Source: Nitrobacter hamburgensis X14 (GTDB taxonomy: Bacteria > Pseudomonadota > Alphaproteobacteria > Rhizobiales > Xanthobacteraceae). Taken from it: DNA of 64,000 nucleotides. The notes under the pieces are model-generated. The model saw nothing but the letters and a program-made list of their open reading frames with translations. It searched no databases and had not been told where the DNA came from. The DNA lies in NCBI RefSeq assembly GCF_000013885.1, contig NC_007959.1, forward strand, positions 230,830-294,829, in the 5' to 3' direction. Positions 34,935 to 44,800 of the stretch are shown here, piece after piece (the first letter of the stretch is position 1; each line of letters begins with the position of its first letter). A program made the translations under genes and the position numbers.

Positions 34935-37900
34935 ACCTCGGGCGGCGTCTGCGGGTGCGCTCGACCGCCTACGTGGCGGGTGAGCCGGTGCCGTTTTTCT
35001 GGCCGATGCGCACTTTCATTCACCACAACCCGCTGTACGGCCTCGAGCACATGCCTTTCGAGCAGGCGGTGCGCCGCGGCGCGGAGCTGTTCCACGCGCG
35101 CATGTTCCTGCCGCGCAGCGACTATCAGCGCTGGCAGCGCGAGGGCAAGGTGCGGCAGGATACCCTCGCCGAGGAGATCGCGCGCCGCGCTCAGGCACTG
35201 CCCGCCGTGCCGGGCATCGACTGGCCGCGCTGGCTGCAGGCGCTGATGCAGTCGGCGCACGACCGCGATGTGGTGGTGCCGGGCGTGCGGGCGCCGGACG
35301 TCCACGCTGCGCTGCACGGCCAGCCGCCGTCCGCGCAGGCGGTGGACGTGGCCGTGCTGCTGCCCGCGCTCGAGCAGCGCCTGCACGGACTGACGCTGCC
35401 CGAGGCGGTCGATGCCCTGTGGGGCACCCGCCTGGCCGACGAGCTCGACGAGCTGGTGATCAAGAGTTACCTGGATTTTTTTGACGAAGACCAGTCCTCC
35501 TGGCGCATGCCCGGGCGCGAGCGCGGCCTGTTTGCCGCCTGGAGCGAAATCGCGCGGCGCAATGCGCGCATGTTCCTGCGCGGGCTGCACGTGCGCCGCA
35601 CCCTCGGTCGGGTGCAAGACCCCGAAAGCGCGGTGGTGCACGTCATGGAGGAGATGGGCATCGACCCCGACGCCTGGTCGGCCTACTTCACCCGCGAGCT
35701 CACCCGGCTGCACGGCTGGACCGGCTTTGTGCGCTGGCGTTCGTCCGCCAAGCATTACTACTGGGCGCAGCGCTATCCGGCCGAGGTCGTCGATCTTCTG
35801 GCCGTTCGCTTGGTGGTGGGACTGGCGCTGCTGCAGGAAAGCGCGCGCCATCGCCGTACGCCGGTGCGGCGCGAGCAGCTCGACGCCTTGCTGCACGAAC
35901 GCGGTGCGGAATGCCTGCTGCGCAACGCGCTGCACAGCGGCGAGGTGTTGCCCGATTGGGCGCAGCGCATCGACGACACCTTGTCGCGCGGCGGCAGCAA
36001 ACGCTGCGAGGCTCTGCTGCAACGCTACTGGCCATTGTGGCAAGCCCGCCAGGGACAGGATCAGGCCGCCGCCTTGCGCGAACTGGCCGCCGCGGCGGAC
36101 GCGACCGCGGCGCTCGAGGTGCTCTCGCCCGAGGATATCGCGGGACTGATCCAGGGGCTGCAGGAGTTTGCGCGGCAAGAGGGCATGGTCTGGACGCTGG
36201 CGATGGAGGCGCAGGCCATCGACCAGCTGCTCGCGCAGGTGCAGGTGCCGCAGGATCTTGCGGCCGGCAAGCGGCCGTTCGCCCAGGCCTGGTTCTGCAT
36301 CGACGTGCGCGCCGAGCCCATCCGCCGCCACCTGGAGCGGGTGGGCGATTACCAGACCTTCGGCATTGCCGGATTCTTCGGCGTGCCCGTAGGCTTCCTC
36401 GGCTACGGCAAGGGCAGCGAGAGCCATTTTTGTCCGGCGGTGGTCACGCCCAAGAACCTGGTGCTGGAGCTGCCCGCCGAGCTCGATCCTGAAGAGGACG
36501 ACCTGCTCAGCACCCTCGGCCATGTGCTGCACGATCTCAAGAGCTCGGTGCTCTCACCCTATGTCACGGTGGAGGCGGTGGGCATGCTGTTCGGGCTGGA
36601 CCTGTTCGGCAAGACCCTGGCGCCGCTGGGCTACAGCCGCTGGCGCAACCGCATCGATGCCGACAAACCCGTCACCCGCCTGTTGGTGGACAAGCTCACC
36701 CGCGAGCAGGCCGACTCCATCATCCGCACCCTGCAGCGCGCGATGATCGTCAAGGCGCTGCATGCCGAGCTGCATATCGAGCGCGAGCGGGTGGATGACG
36801 ACATGATCCGCGAACTGCGCGAAACTGCCTTGCGCCACCGCGAGGGGCCGACGCGGCTGCAAAGGACCTTTGGCGTCTCGGACAAGCAGGAGGCCGAATT
36901 CATCGACAAGCTGCGCGAGGTCTACCGCGTCGATGCCGATTACGCCAGCTATCAGCTCGTGCGGCTGGGACGCATCGGCTACTCGCTCGACGAGCAGGTC
37001 AACTACGTGCACACGGCGTTGACCATGATCGGGCTGACCAAGACCTTCTCGCGCTTCGTGCTCATCGTCGGCCACAGCGGGCAGACCGAGAACAACCCGT
37101 ACGAATCGGCGCTGGACTGCGGCGCCTGCGGCGGCGCCAGTGGCCTGGTCAACGCCCGGGTGCTGGCGCAGATGGCCAACAAGACCGCGGTGCGCGAGCG
37201 GCTGCGTGGCATGGGCATCGACATTCCCGATGACACCTGGTTCCTGCCGGCGCTGCACAACACCACCACCGACGCCATCGAGCTGTCCGACCTCGTTCTG
37301 CTGCCGCCGCGCCACCTGGTCTATCTGGATCGTCTGCGCAACGGCCTGCGCGCCGCGTCCAGGCTAGCCGCGGCCGAGCGCATGCCCAAGCTGCTGCCGC
37401 AGGCGCGGGCGATCGAGCCGGCGCAGGCCTGGCGCCTGGCACACCGCCTGGCGGTGGACTGGGCGCAGGTACGGCCCGAGTGGGGGTTGTCGAAGAACGT
37501 GTACGGCATCATCGGCCGGCGCTCGCTTTCAGAGCGTGCCGATCTGCAGGGGCGCCCCTTCCTGATGTCGTACGACTGGCGCTGCGACCCCAAGGGGCGC
37601 TTGCTGGAAAACCTGCTGGCGGCGGCGGTGGTGGTGGGCCAGTGGATCAACCTCGAACACTTCTTCTCCACCGTGGACAATGCCCGTCTGGGCAGCGGCA
37701 GCAAGGCCTATCACAATGTGGCCGGGCGCTTCGGCGTGATGACGGGCAGTCTGAGCGATCTGCGCACCGGCCTGCCGGCGCAGACGGTGATGCGCGAGGG
37801 CCAGCCCTATCACGAGCCGATGCGCATGATCGCGCTGATCGAGGCGCCGCTGGACTTCGCCGGCCGTGCGCTGCAAAGCGTGGTCAAGGTCAAGAGCCTG

Positions 37901-38032
37901 GTGCTCGGCGGCTGGATCCGCGCCATCGTCATCGACCCCACCCAGGGCTACAAGCCTTTCGTCTTCAACAATGGCCAGTGGGAGGAGCGTCCGCCTCTGG
38001 TCGCTCCTGCCGAAGAGGAACACGCCGCATGA
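34919..38032 (+). CDS. dabA: DabA (DUF2309), carbonic-anhydrase-like subunit, copy A
   Basis: A 1,037-residue cytosolic subunit of the DAB pump, the long DAB1 type. I start it at ATG 34919 (MVDALNLG), six bases after GGAGG. The zinc site expected for DabA is visible: Cys460 and Asp462 in FCIDVRAEPIRR, His719 in LIVGHSGQTENNPYESA and Cys734 in LDCGACGG; the His-Cys spacing of 15 equals that of characterised DabA. N-terminal TFIHHNPLYGLEHMPFEQAV is a conserved DUF2309 motif. It hydrates CO2 to bicarbonate in the membrane complex. Overlaps the PII gene by ATGA. Confidence 0.93.
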   Translation: MVDALNLGRRLRVRSTAYVAGEPVPFFWPMRTFIHHNPLYGLEHMPFEQAVRRGAELFHARMFLPRSDYQRWQREGKVRQDTLAEEIARRAQALPAVPGIDWPRWLQALMQSAHDRDVVVPGVRAPDVHAALHGQPPSAQAVDVAVLLPALEQRLHGLTLPEAVDALWGTRLADELDELVIKSYLDFFDEDQSSWRMPGRERGLFAAWSEIARRNARMFLRGLHVRRTLGRVQDPESAVVHVMEEMGIDPDAWSAYFTRELTRLHGWTGFVRWRSSAKHYYWAQRYPAEVVDLLAVRLVVGLALLQESARHRRTPVRREQLDALLHERGAECLLRNALHSGEVLPDWAQRIDDTLSRGGSKRCEALLQRYWPLWQARQGQDQAAALRELAAAADATAALEVLSPEDIAGLIQGLQEFARQEGMVWTLAMEAQAIDQLLAQVQVPQDLAAGKRPFAQAWFCIDVRAEPIRRHLERVGDYQTFGIAGFFGVPVGFLGYGKGSESHFCPAVVTPKNLVLELPAELDPEEDDLLSTLGHVLHDLKSSVLSPYVTVEAVGMLFGLDLFGKTLAPLGYSRWRNRIDADKPVTRLLVDKLTREQADSIIRTLQRAMIVKALHAELHIERERVDDDMIRELRETALRHREGPTRLQRTFGVSDKQEAEFIDKLREVYRVDADYASYQLVRLGRIGYSLDEQVNYVHTALTMIGLTKTFSRFVLIVGHSGQTENNPYESALDCGACGGASGLVNARVLAQMANKTAVRERLRGMGIDIPDDTWFLPALHNTTTDAIELSDLVLLPPRHLVYLDRLRNGLRAASRLAAAERMPKLLPQARAIEPAQAWRLAHRLAVDWAQVRPEWGLSKNVYGIIGRRSLSERADLQGRPFLMSYDWRCDPKGRLLENLLAAAVVVGQWINLEHFFSTVDNARLGSGSKAYHNVAGRFGVMTGSLSDLRTGLPAQTVMREGQPYHEPMRMIALIEAPLDFAGRALQSVVKVKSLVLGGWIRAIVIDPTQGYKPFVFNNGQWEERPPLVAPAEEEHAA

Positions 38033-38355
38033 ACGCGATCAAACTGCATCCGCTGAAAAAGCTGGAGTTCATTCTCGAGGGCGCGCACAAGGAATTCGTC
38101 ACCGACTTGCTCGATCGCGCCGGAGTCAAGGGTTACACCATCGTTGGCAATCTGTCGGGCAAGGGCAGCCACGGCTTGTACGGAGGGCACCTGATGTTCA
38201 ACGAGGATGACGTCCTCATCATGATCATCGCCGCCGTGCCGCAAAGCCTGGTCGATCCGCTGCTCGACGGCTTTCAGCCGTTTTTCGATGCCCACTCAGG
38301 GGTGATTTTCGTCAGCGACATCCAGGTCGGCCGCCCGGTCAAGTTCATGGCGTGA
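38029..38355 (+). CDS. PII-like signalling protein (CPII type), copy A
   Basis: A 108-residue GlnB-fold protein: LKKLEFILEGAHKEFVTDLL, then GVKGYTIVGNLSGKGSHGLY, and VIFVSDIQVGRPVKF. The canonical uridylylated T-loop tyrosine region of GlnB is absent. This is the type found in carboxysome/DAB operons (CPII of Thiomonas), reported to bind adenine nucleotides together with bicarbonate. It follows dabA with an ATGA overlap, so it probably tunes the pump to carbon and energy state. Its end overlaps the end of the cbbR remnant. Confidence 0.85.
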   Translation: MNAIKLHPLKKLEFILEGAHKEFVTDLLDRAGVKGYTIVGNLSGKGSHGLYGGHLMFNEDDVLIMIIAAVPQSLVDPLLDGFQPFFDAHSGVIFVSDIQVGRPVKFMA

Positions 38356-38438
38356 GCGGGGCGGGCTGCGGATGCTTGGGCGAGGCCAGCGGGCGCGCCT
38401 GCTGGGTGAGGAACGCCAAGAAGGACTGCGCCACCGCC
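38345..38438 (-). pseudogene. cbbR: cbbR 3' fragment
   Basis: The last ~30 codons of cbbR (compare 45264-45358), cut at 38438 where istB-like sequence begins. It shows that copy A was once followed by a cbbR gene just like copy B. Confidence 0.9.
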
Positions 38439-38446
38439 GATACGGC

Positions 38447-39020
38447 ATGAAGGCCGCCTTCGACGAGATCATGGCGGCTGCCGTCAAGCGTCAACACGAA
38501 CCCCAACGCATTGTCGGCGACCTCTCAACGCCGAGATCAATGAGAAGCAGGCCCGCTCGATCAAGTACCAGCTCACCATCACCAAGCGGCCACTTGCCAA
38601 GGATCTCGACGACTTCCAGTTCGAGGGCACTGCCATCAATCAAACCCTAGTCAATGATCTCGCCGGCGGCGGCTTCATCGCCCAGCAACGCAATGCCGTC
38701 CTGGTCAGCGGTACCGGCACCGGCAAAACCCATCTTGCCATCGCCATTGCTCGCAGTTGCATTCGGTCAGGCGCTCGTGGTCGGTTCTACAACGTCGTCG
38801 ATCTCGTCAACCGGCTGGAGACCGAGACCCGCAACGGCGGCAAGGTCGCATCGCCGAGCATTTGACCCGGCTGGACTTCCTCGTCCTCGAAGAACTCGGC
38901 TACTTGCCGTTCGCTCAATCCGGCGGCCAGTTGTTGTTCCACCTCGTCAGCCGACTCTACGAGCGCACCTCCATCCTCGTCACCACCAATCTCGCCTTCG
39001 GCGAATGGCATGTCGTCTAC
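38447..39020 (+). pseudogene. istB: IS21-family istB, frameshifted
   Basis: The helper ATPase of an IS21 element in pieces: MKAAFDEIMAAAVKRQHEPQ, then (shifted) EINEKQARSIKYQLTITKRP, Walker A GTGTGKTHLAIAIARS, FYNVVDLVNRLETE, then (shifted) LDFLVLEELGYLPFAQSGGQ with Walker B. The C-terminus is lost near 39020 and no istA remains. It lies exactly between the two DAB copies. Confidence 0.85.
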
Positions 39021-39137
39021 GAAGCCGGGCCATGCGGATACGGGCTTAAGTTGAGGCTGTAAAAATCGCCACGCAATCGATCAAGCGCCATAGGCAACGT
39101 TGATCAATTGGGGAAGGGTCTCAGTAGCCCGGATGCC

Positions 39138-39188
39138 GAGCTGGGTGATGCCGTGCCTGTCCTGATCGAGTCCGACGTATGTATTCAT
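39138..39188 (-). pseudogene. 5' fragment of the 97-aa divergent gene
   Basis: The first 17 codons (MNTYVGLDQDRHGITQL) of the gene intact at 31967-32260; homology breaks at 39138. It marks the left boundary of duplicate B. Confidence 0.9.
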
Positions 39189-39258
39189 GGAAGATCTCTT
39201 GGGTGAAAACGATTTGCAAAGTGGCCGTCGCCAAGGGTATATCATCTCGCCTTATGGG

Positions 39259-39291
39259 TTGAATAAACAAATCAAATTTTTCCTTATTTAA
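39259..39291. promoter_or_regulatory. degenerate CbbR-type palindrome upstream of dabB copy B
   Basis: TTGAATAAACA (39259-39269) / TCCTTATTTAA (39281-39291): the same position as the perfect palindrome before copy A but with one change in the left and two in the right arm. Binding may be weaker or differently regulated. Confidence 0.5.
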
Positions 39292-39387
39292 TTCCTCTCT
39301 TATCATGTGACGGTTCGGCCAGCCGGGTCTGGCGGACCCTAGCCCCTTCCGCATTGTGCCATCCCGATCGAGCGAGGAGTCTGTACC

Positions 39388-41085
39388 GTGGACCAGTGGG
39401 TCTCTTGGTGTCTCGTGGTGTTGCCGGCGCTGCCGGCGCTATCGGCGATCGTCGCCCCGCTGGCCGGAGCCGGCCGTCCGGCCCGGGCGGGGCGCGTCAG
39501 CGTGGCGATGCTCATTGCAACCTGCGCGGTCGCACTGGCGTTGCTGGTCGCGGTGCTACGGGCGCCACAGACCGAGGTAGCGCTGGCGCAGTTCGGGCCA
39601 GCGGCTCTGCTGCTCGACCATCTTGCCGTGGCGATGGCGGTGCTGGTGGCGGCTATCAGCCTGGTGGTGCATGTCTACTCGGTGCGCTACATGGCCGACG
39701 AGCCTGGCTACGCGCGGTTTTTCGCCCTGCTGGACCTGATGACGGCCGTGATCCTGCTGATGGTCACCGCCGCCGATCTGCTCACGCTGCTGGTCGCCTG
39801 GTTCCTGATCGGGGTGCTGCTGTTCTTTCTGCTGGGCTTCGACACCAGTCGCAAGGCCAGCGGCCGCTATGCCTTCTGGACGTTCCTGACCTGTCGCGTG
39901 GGCGATCTACCGCTGGTGGGCGCGGCGCTGTTGTTGTGGCATGGCTATGGCACGGCGCAGTTGCCGGAGCTGTTCGCGCGGATCAGCGCCGATCCGGGCG
40001 TGCAACTCGGAGGGATGGCGGTGGTGCCGCTGGCGGCGCTGCTGCTGGCGCTGGCGGCGTTTGCCCGCTCGGCGCAGTTCCTGTTGCATACTTGGCTGCC
40101 TTACACCATGGACGGCCCCACGCCGGTGTCGGCGCTGATGCATGCGGGCATCGTCAACGCCGGGGGATTTTTATTCAACCGCTTCGCTCCGGTGTTTATC
40201 CACGCGCCCGACGTGCTGCACCTGGCCTTCGTCGTCGGGGTGGTGACGGCGCTGATCGGCTCGGCGCTGATGCTGACGCAGAACGATGTCAAAAAATCCT
40301 TGGGCTATTCCACCATGGGGCAGATGGGCTTCATGATCATGGAATGCGGGCTGGGCGCATTTTCGCTCGCCGTCTATCACCTCATCGCACACGGGCTGTT
40401 CAAAGCTACGCTGTTTCTCAACTCGGGCAATGTGATCGGCGACACCCGCCGCGACGATGGCGTGCCGCCCGACGACATCTACACCTTTGTGGTCGAGCGC
40501 CGTCCGCTGCGCGCGGTGAAGGTGCCCTGGCTGCTGGCCGCGCTCATCACCGTGCTGGTGCCGGCGCTGGTGCTGGGTCTGTCGCACTGGCTGGTGGCGG
40601 CGGACTTTTTCCACAAGCAGGGCGCGGTGCTGCTGCTGTTCTTCGGCTGGGTCACCGGCGCGCAGGTGTTCTTCTCCATTCACAAGCTGCCCAGCGAGAA
40701 CCCCTGGCGCTCGCTGACCATGATCCTCCTGTCCTTCTTCATCGTGGTGGTGGGCTACACTCTGATCGCGCATGCGTTCGAGACCTTCCTCTACCCAGAC
40801 CCGGTGCTGCGCGACGCCATCTATGCCGCGGCGGGCATCAACGTCCTGGCTTTCGACATGCTGGTGGTGTTCCTCACCGTGGTGCTGGCGGGCGTCTGGC
40901 TGGTGACTTTTTATGCCCAGTCGCTCGAACTCGAGGGGAAGCCCGGCACGCTGTGGAATGCCATCTACCTCAATCTCTACACCCTGTTTTCGCGAGAGTT
41001 CTACGTGTCCGACGTTTACACCCAACTGGGGCGCGGCGTGCTGACCGCGGCCAAGCGGGTGAATATCTGGCTGCGTTGGGTCTGA
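39388..41085 (+). CDS. dabB: DabB, copy B
   Basis: A 565-residue NuoL-like membrane subunit, identical to copy A except Val at residue 503 in VVLAGVWLVTFYAQ. GTG start with the same GAGGAG ribosome site. All channel motifs (HTWLPYTMDGPTPVSALMHA, KKSLGYSTMGQMGFM) are intact. Heads the second DAB operon, with a different upstream sequence. Confidence 0.92.
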   Translation: MDQWVSWCLVVLPALPALSAIVAPLAGAGRPARAGRVSVAMLIATCAVALALLVAVLRAPQTEVALAQFGPAALLLDHLAVAMAVLVAAISLVVHVYSVRYMADEPGYARFFALLDLMTAVILLMVTAADLLTLLVAWFLIGVLLFFLLGFDTSRKASGRYAFWTFLTCRVGDLPLVGAALLLWHGYGTAQLPELFARISADPGVQLGGMAVVPLAALLLALAAFARSAQFLLHTWLPYTMDGPTPVSALMHAGIVNAGGFLFNRFAPVFIHAPDVLHLAFVVGVVTALIGSALMLTQNDVKKSLGYSTMGQMGFMIMECGLGAFSLAVYHLIAHGLFKATLFLNSGNVIGDTRRDDGVPPDDIYTFVVERRPLRAVKVPWLLAALITVLVPALVLGLSHWLVAADFFHKQGAVLLLFFGWVTGAQVFFSIHKLPSENPWRSLTMILLSFFIVVVGYTLIAHAFETFLYPDPVLRDAIYAAAGINVLAFDMLVVFLTVVLAGVWLVTFYAQSLELEGKPGTLWNAIYLNLYTLFSREFYVSDVYTQLGRGVLTAAKRVNIWLRWV

Positions 41086-41091
41086 ACCGCC

Positions 41092-41853
41092 ATGATCGCA
41101 CTGCTCCTTGCTTTGATCCTACTGCCGCTGTTTCCCTTGAGCCTGTTGGCCAACGCCGCGCTCCAGGTGCTGCCCCTGTGGCTGCGCGTCCCGGCGCTGC
41201 TGGCTCTGCCTGCAGCGGGAGCACTGCTGCTCGCTCAGACGACCGCGCCACCCGCGCCGCTGGCTACAGCGCTGCAGGTCCTCGCGGCGTTCACCGCGCT
41301 GCTCTATGCATGGCGGCTGCTCGCGGTGCGGGAGGTGTTCATTTGGGCGCGGCTGCAGGCCACCTCGGCCTGGCCGCTGGTGTGGCTGGCCTGGCTGCAT
41401 GGCATGAGCGGTGAGGCCCTCGTGCTCGTGGCCCTGGCGGTGACAATTCCCGCTGCGGTGCTGATGATTCTCGGCTGCAGCCTGAGCCGCCGCCTCGGAG
41501 GGGCGTATCTCGGGCTGCGCGGACGCATCGGCCCGGCCTGGCCGCGCCTGACCGGCGTGTTTGTGGTGGCGCTGCTCGCGGCCATGGCGGCGCCGCCGTT
41601 CCCGGGGTTCTTCGCCATGCTCGCGGTGCTGCAGCAGATTTCCGCTGGTCTGGCGGCTGTGGTGCTCGCGGTGTGGTTGCTGTGGAGCTGGGCGGCCGCG
41701 GTGCTGTGGCAGCATGCCCTGTTCGGAGACGAATGGCCGCGCGCAGTGGGCACGGTTGACCTGTCGCGCAGCGGCACCGCCCTGTGGCTGATGCTCGCTG
41801 CCGTTGCCGCAGTGCTGGGTTCGATCGGAGGATGGTCATGGTGGATGCATTGA
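41092..41853 (+). CDS. DAB-operon membrane protein, 253 aa, copy B
   Basis: Same sequence as copy A at 34173-34934 as far as I can compare. It lies 6 bp after dabB and overlaps dabA by 16 bp. Conservation of both the gene and its overlaps in both copies argues that it is needed with DabA/DabB. Seven or so predicted membrane helices; no catalytic motif. Confidence 0.7.
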   Translation: MIALLLALILLPLFPLSLLANAALQVLPLWLRVPALLALPAAGALLLAQTTAPPAPLATALQVLAAFTALLYAWRLLAVREVFIWARLQATSAWPLVWLAWLHGMSGEALVLVALAVTIPAAVLMILGCSLSRRLGGAYLGLRGRIGPAWPRLTGVFVVALLAAMAAPPFPGFFAMLAVLQQISAGLAAVVLAVWLLWSWAAAVLWQHALFGDEWPRAVGTVDLSRSGTALWLMLAAVAAVLGSIGGWSWWMH

Positions 41854-44800
41854 ACCTCGGGCGGCGTCTGCGGGTGCGCTCGACCGCCTACGTGGCGGGT
41901 GAGCCGGTGCCGTTTTCCTGGCCGATGCGCACCTTCATCAGCCGCAACCCGCTGTACGGCCTCGAGCACATGCCTTTCGAGCAGGCGGTGCGCCGCGGCG
42001 CGGAGCTGTTCCACGCGCGCATGTTCCTGCCGCGCAGCGACTATCAGCGCTGGCAGCGCGAGGGCAAGGTGCGGCAGGATACCCTCGCCGAGGAGATCGC
42101 GCGCCGCGCTCAGGCACTGCCCGCCGTGCCGGGCATCGACTGGCCGCGCTGGCTGCAGGCGCTGATGCAGTCGGCGCACGACCGCGATGTGGTGGTGCCG
42201 GGCGTGCGGGCGCCGGACGTCCACGCTGCGCTGCACGGCCAGCCGCCGTCCGCGCAGGCGGTGGACGTAGCCGTGCTGCTGCCCGCGCTCGAGCAGCGCC
42301 TGCACGGACTGACGCTGCCCGAGGCGGTCGATGCCCTGTGGGGCACCCGCCTGGCCGACGAGCTCGACGAGCTGGTGATCAAGAGTTACCTGGATTTTTT
42401 TGACGAAGACCAGTCCTCCTGGCGCATGCCCGGGCGCGAGCGCGGCCTGTTTGCCGCCTGGAGCGAAATCGCGCAGCGCAATGCGCGCATGTTCCTGCGC
42501 AGGCTGCACGTGCGCCGCACCCTCGGTCGGGTGCAAGACCCCGAAAGCGCGGTGGTGCACGTCATGGAGGAGATGGGCATCGACCCCGACGCCTGGTCGG
42601 CCTACTTCACCCGCGAGCTCACCCGGCTGTACGGCTGGACCGGCTTTGTGCGCTGGCGTTCGTCCGCCAAGCATTACTACTGGGCGCAGCGCTATCCGGC
42701 CGAGGTCGTCGATCTTCTGGCCGTTCGCTTGGTGGTGGGACTGGCGCTGCTGCAGGAAAGCGCGCGCCATCGCCGTACGCCGGTGCGGCGCGAGCAGCTC
42801 GACGCCTTGCTGCACGAACGCGGTGCGGAATGCCTGCTGCGCAACGCGCTGCACAGCGGCGAGGTGTTGCCCGATTGGGCGCAGCGCATCGACGACACCT
42901 TGTCGCGCGGCGGCAGCAAACGCTGCGAGGCTCTGCTGCAACGCTACTGGCCATTGTGGCAAGCCCGCCAGGGACAGGATCAGGCCGCCGCCTTGCGCGA
43001 ACTGGCCGCCGCGGCGGACGCGACCGCGGCGCTCGAGGTGCTCTCGCCCGAGGATATCGCGGGACTGATCCAGGGGCTGCAGGAGTTTGCGCGGCAAGAG
43101 GGCATGGTCTGGACGCTGGCGATGGAGGCGCAGGCCATCGACCAGCTGCTCGCGCAGGTGCAGGTGCCGCAGGATCTTGCGGCCGGCAAGCGGCCGTTCG
43201 CCCAGGCCTGGTTCTGCATCGACGTGCGCGCCGAGCCCATCCGCCGCCACCTGGAGCGGGTGGGCGATTACCAGACCTTCGGCATTGCCGGATTCTTCGG
43301 CGTGCCCGTAGGCTTCCTCGGCTACGGCAAGGGCAGCGAGAGCCATTTTTGTCCGGCGGTGGTCACGCCCAAGAACCTGGTGCTGGAGCTGCCCGCCGAG
43401 CTCGATCCTGAAGAGGACGACCTGCTCAGCACCCTCGGCCATGTGCTGCACGATCTCAAGAGCTCGGTGCTCTCACCCTATGTCACGGTGGAGGCGGTGG
43501 GCATGCTGTTCGGGCTGGACCTGTTCGGCAAGACCCTGGCGCCGCTGGGCTACAGCCGCTGGCGCAACCGCATCGATGCCGACAAACCCGTCACCCGCCT
43601 GTTGGTGGACAAGCTCACCCGCGAGCAGGCCGACTCCATCATCCGCACCCTGCAGCGCGCGATGATCGTCAAGGCGCTGCATGCCGAGCTGCATATCGAG
43701 CGCGAGCGGGTGGATGACGACATGATCCGCGAACTGCGCGAAACTGCCTTGCGCCACCGCGAGGGGCCGACGCGGCTGCAAAGGACCTTTGGCGTCTCGG
43801 ACAAGCAGGAGGCCGAATTCATCGACAAGCTGCGCGAGGTCTACCGCGTCGATGCCGATTACGCCAGCTATCAGCTCGTGCGGCTGGGACGCATCGGCTA
43901 CTCGCTCGACGAGCAGGTCAACTACGTGCACACGGCGTTGACCATGATCGGGCTGACCAAGACCTTCTCGCGCTTCGTGCTCATCGTCGGCCACAGCGGG
44001 CAGACCGAGAACAACCCGTACGAATCGGCGCTGGACTGCGGCGCCTGCGGCGGCGCCAGTGGCCTGGTCAACGCCCGGGTGCTGGCGCAGATGGCCAACA
44101 AGACCGCGGTGCGCGAGCGGCTGCGTGGCATGGGCATCGACATTCCCGATGACACCTGGTTCCTGCCGGCGCTGCACAACACCACCACCGACGCCATCGA
44201 GCTGTCCGACCTCGTTCTGCTGCCGCCGCGCCACCTGGTCTATCTGGATCGTCTGCGCAACGGCCTGCGCGCCGCGTCCAGGCTAGCCGCGGCCGAGCGC
44301 ATGCCCAAGCTGCTGCCGCAGGCGCGGGCGATCGAGCCGGCGCAGGCCTGGCGCCTGGCACACCGCCTGGCGGTGGACTGGGCGCAGGTACGGCCCGAGT
44401 GGGGGTTGTCGAAGAACGTGTACGGCATCATCGGCCGGCGCTCGCTTTCAGAGCGTGCCGATCTGCAGGGGCGCCCCTTCCTGATGTCGTACGACTGGCG
44501 CTGCGACCCCAAGGGGCGCTTGCTGGAAAACCTGCTGGCGGCGCCGGTGGTGGTGGGCCAGTGGATCAACCTCGAATACTTCTTCTCCACCGTGGACAAT
44601 GCCCGTCTGGGCAGCGGCAGCAAGGCCTATCACAATGTGGCCGGGCGCTTCGGCGTGATGACGGGCAGTCTGAGCGATCTGCGCACCGGCCTGCCGGCGC
44701 AGACGGTGATGCGCGAGGGCCAGCCCTATCACGAGCCGATGCGCATGATCGCGCTGATCGAGGCGCCGCTGGACTTCGCCGGCCGTGCGCTGCAAAGCGT

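Larger units (their letters stand above)
32210..38438. repeat. ~6.2-kb direct duplication, copy A (DAB operon)
   Basis: Direct repeat of 39138-45358 with few differences inside genes but a divergent stretch upstream of dabB (32,345-32,400 against 39,274-39,325). It starts inside the 97-residue unknown gene and ends inside cbbR. The left end of the full unknown gene survives only here; the full cbbR survives only beside copy B. Confidence 0.97.

Noticed and set aside
34385..36532. Very long minus-strand open frame antisense to dabA (about 715 codons, again at 41304-43451)
   Set aside because: GC-rich shadow of dabA: low-complexity His/Gln/Arg-rich translation, no ribosome site, and the opposite strand has a clear conserved protein.
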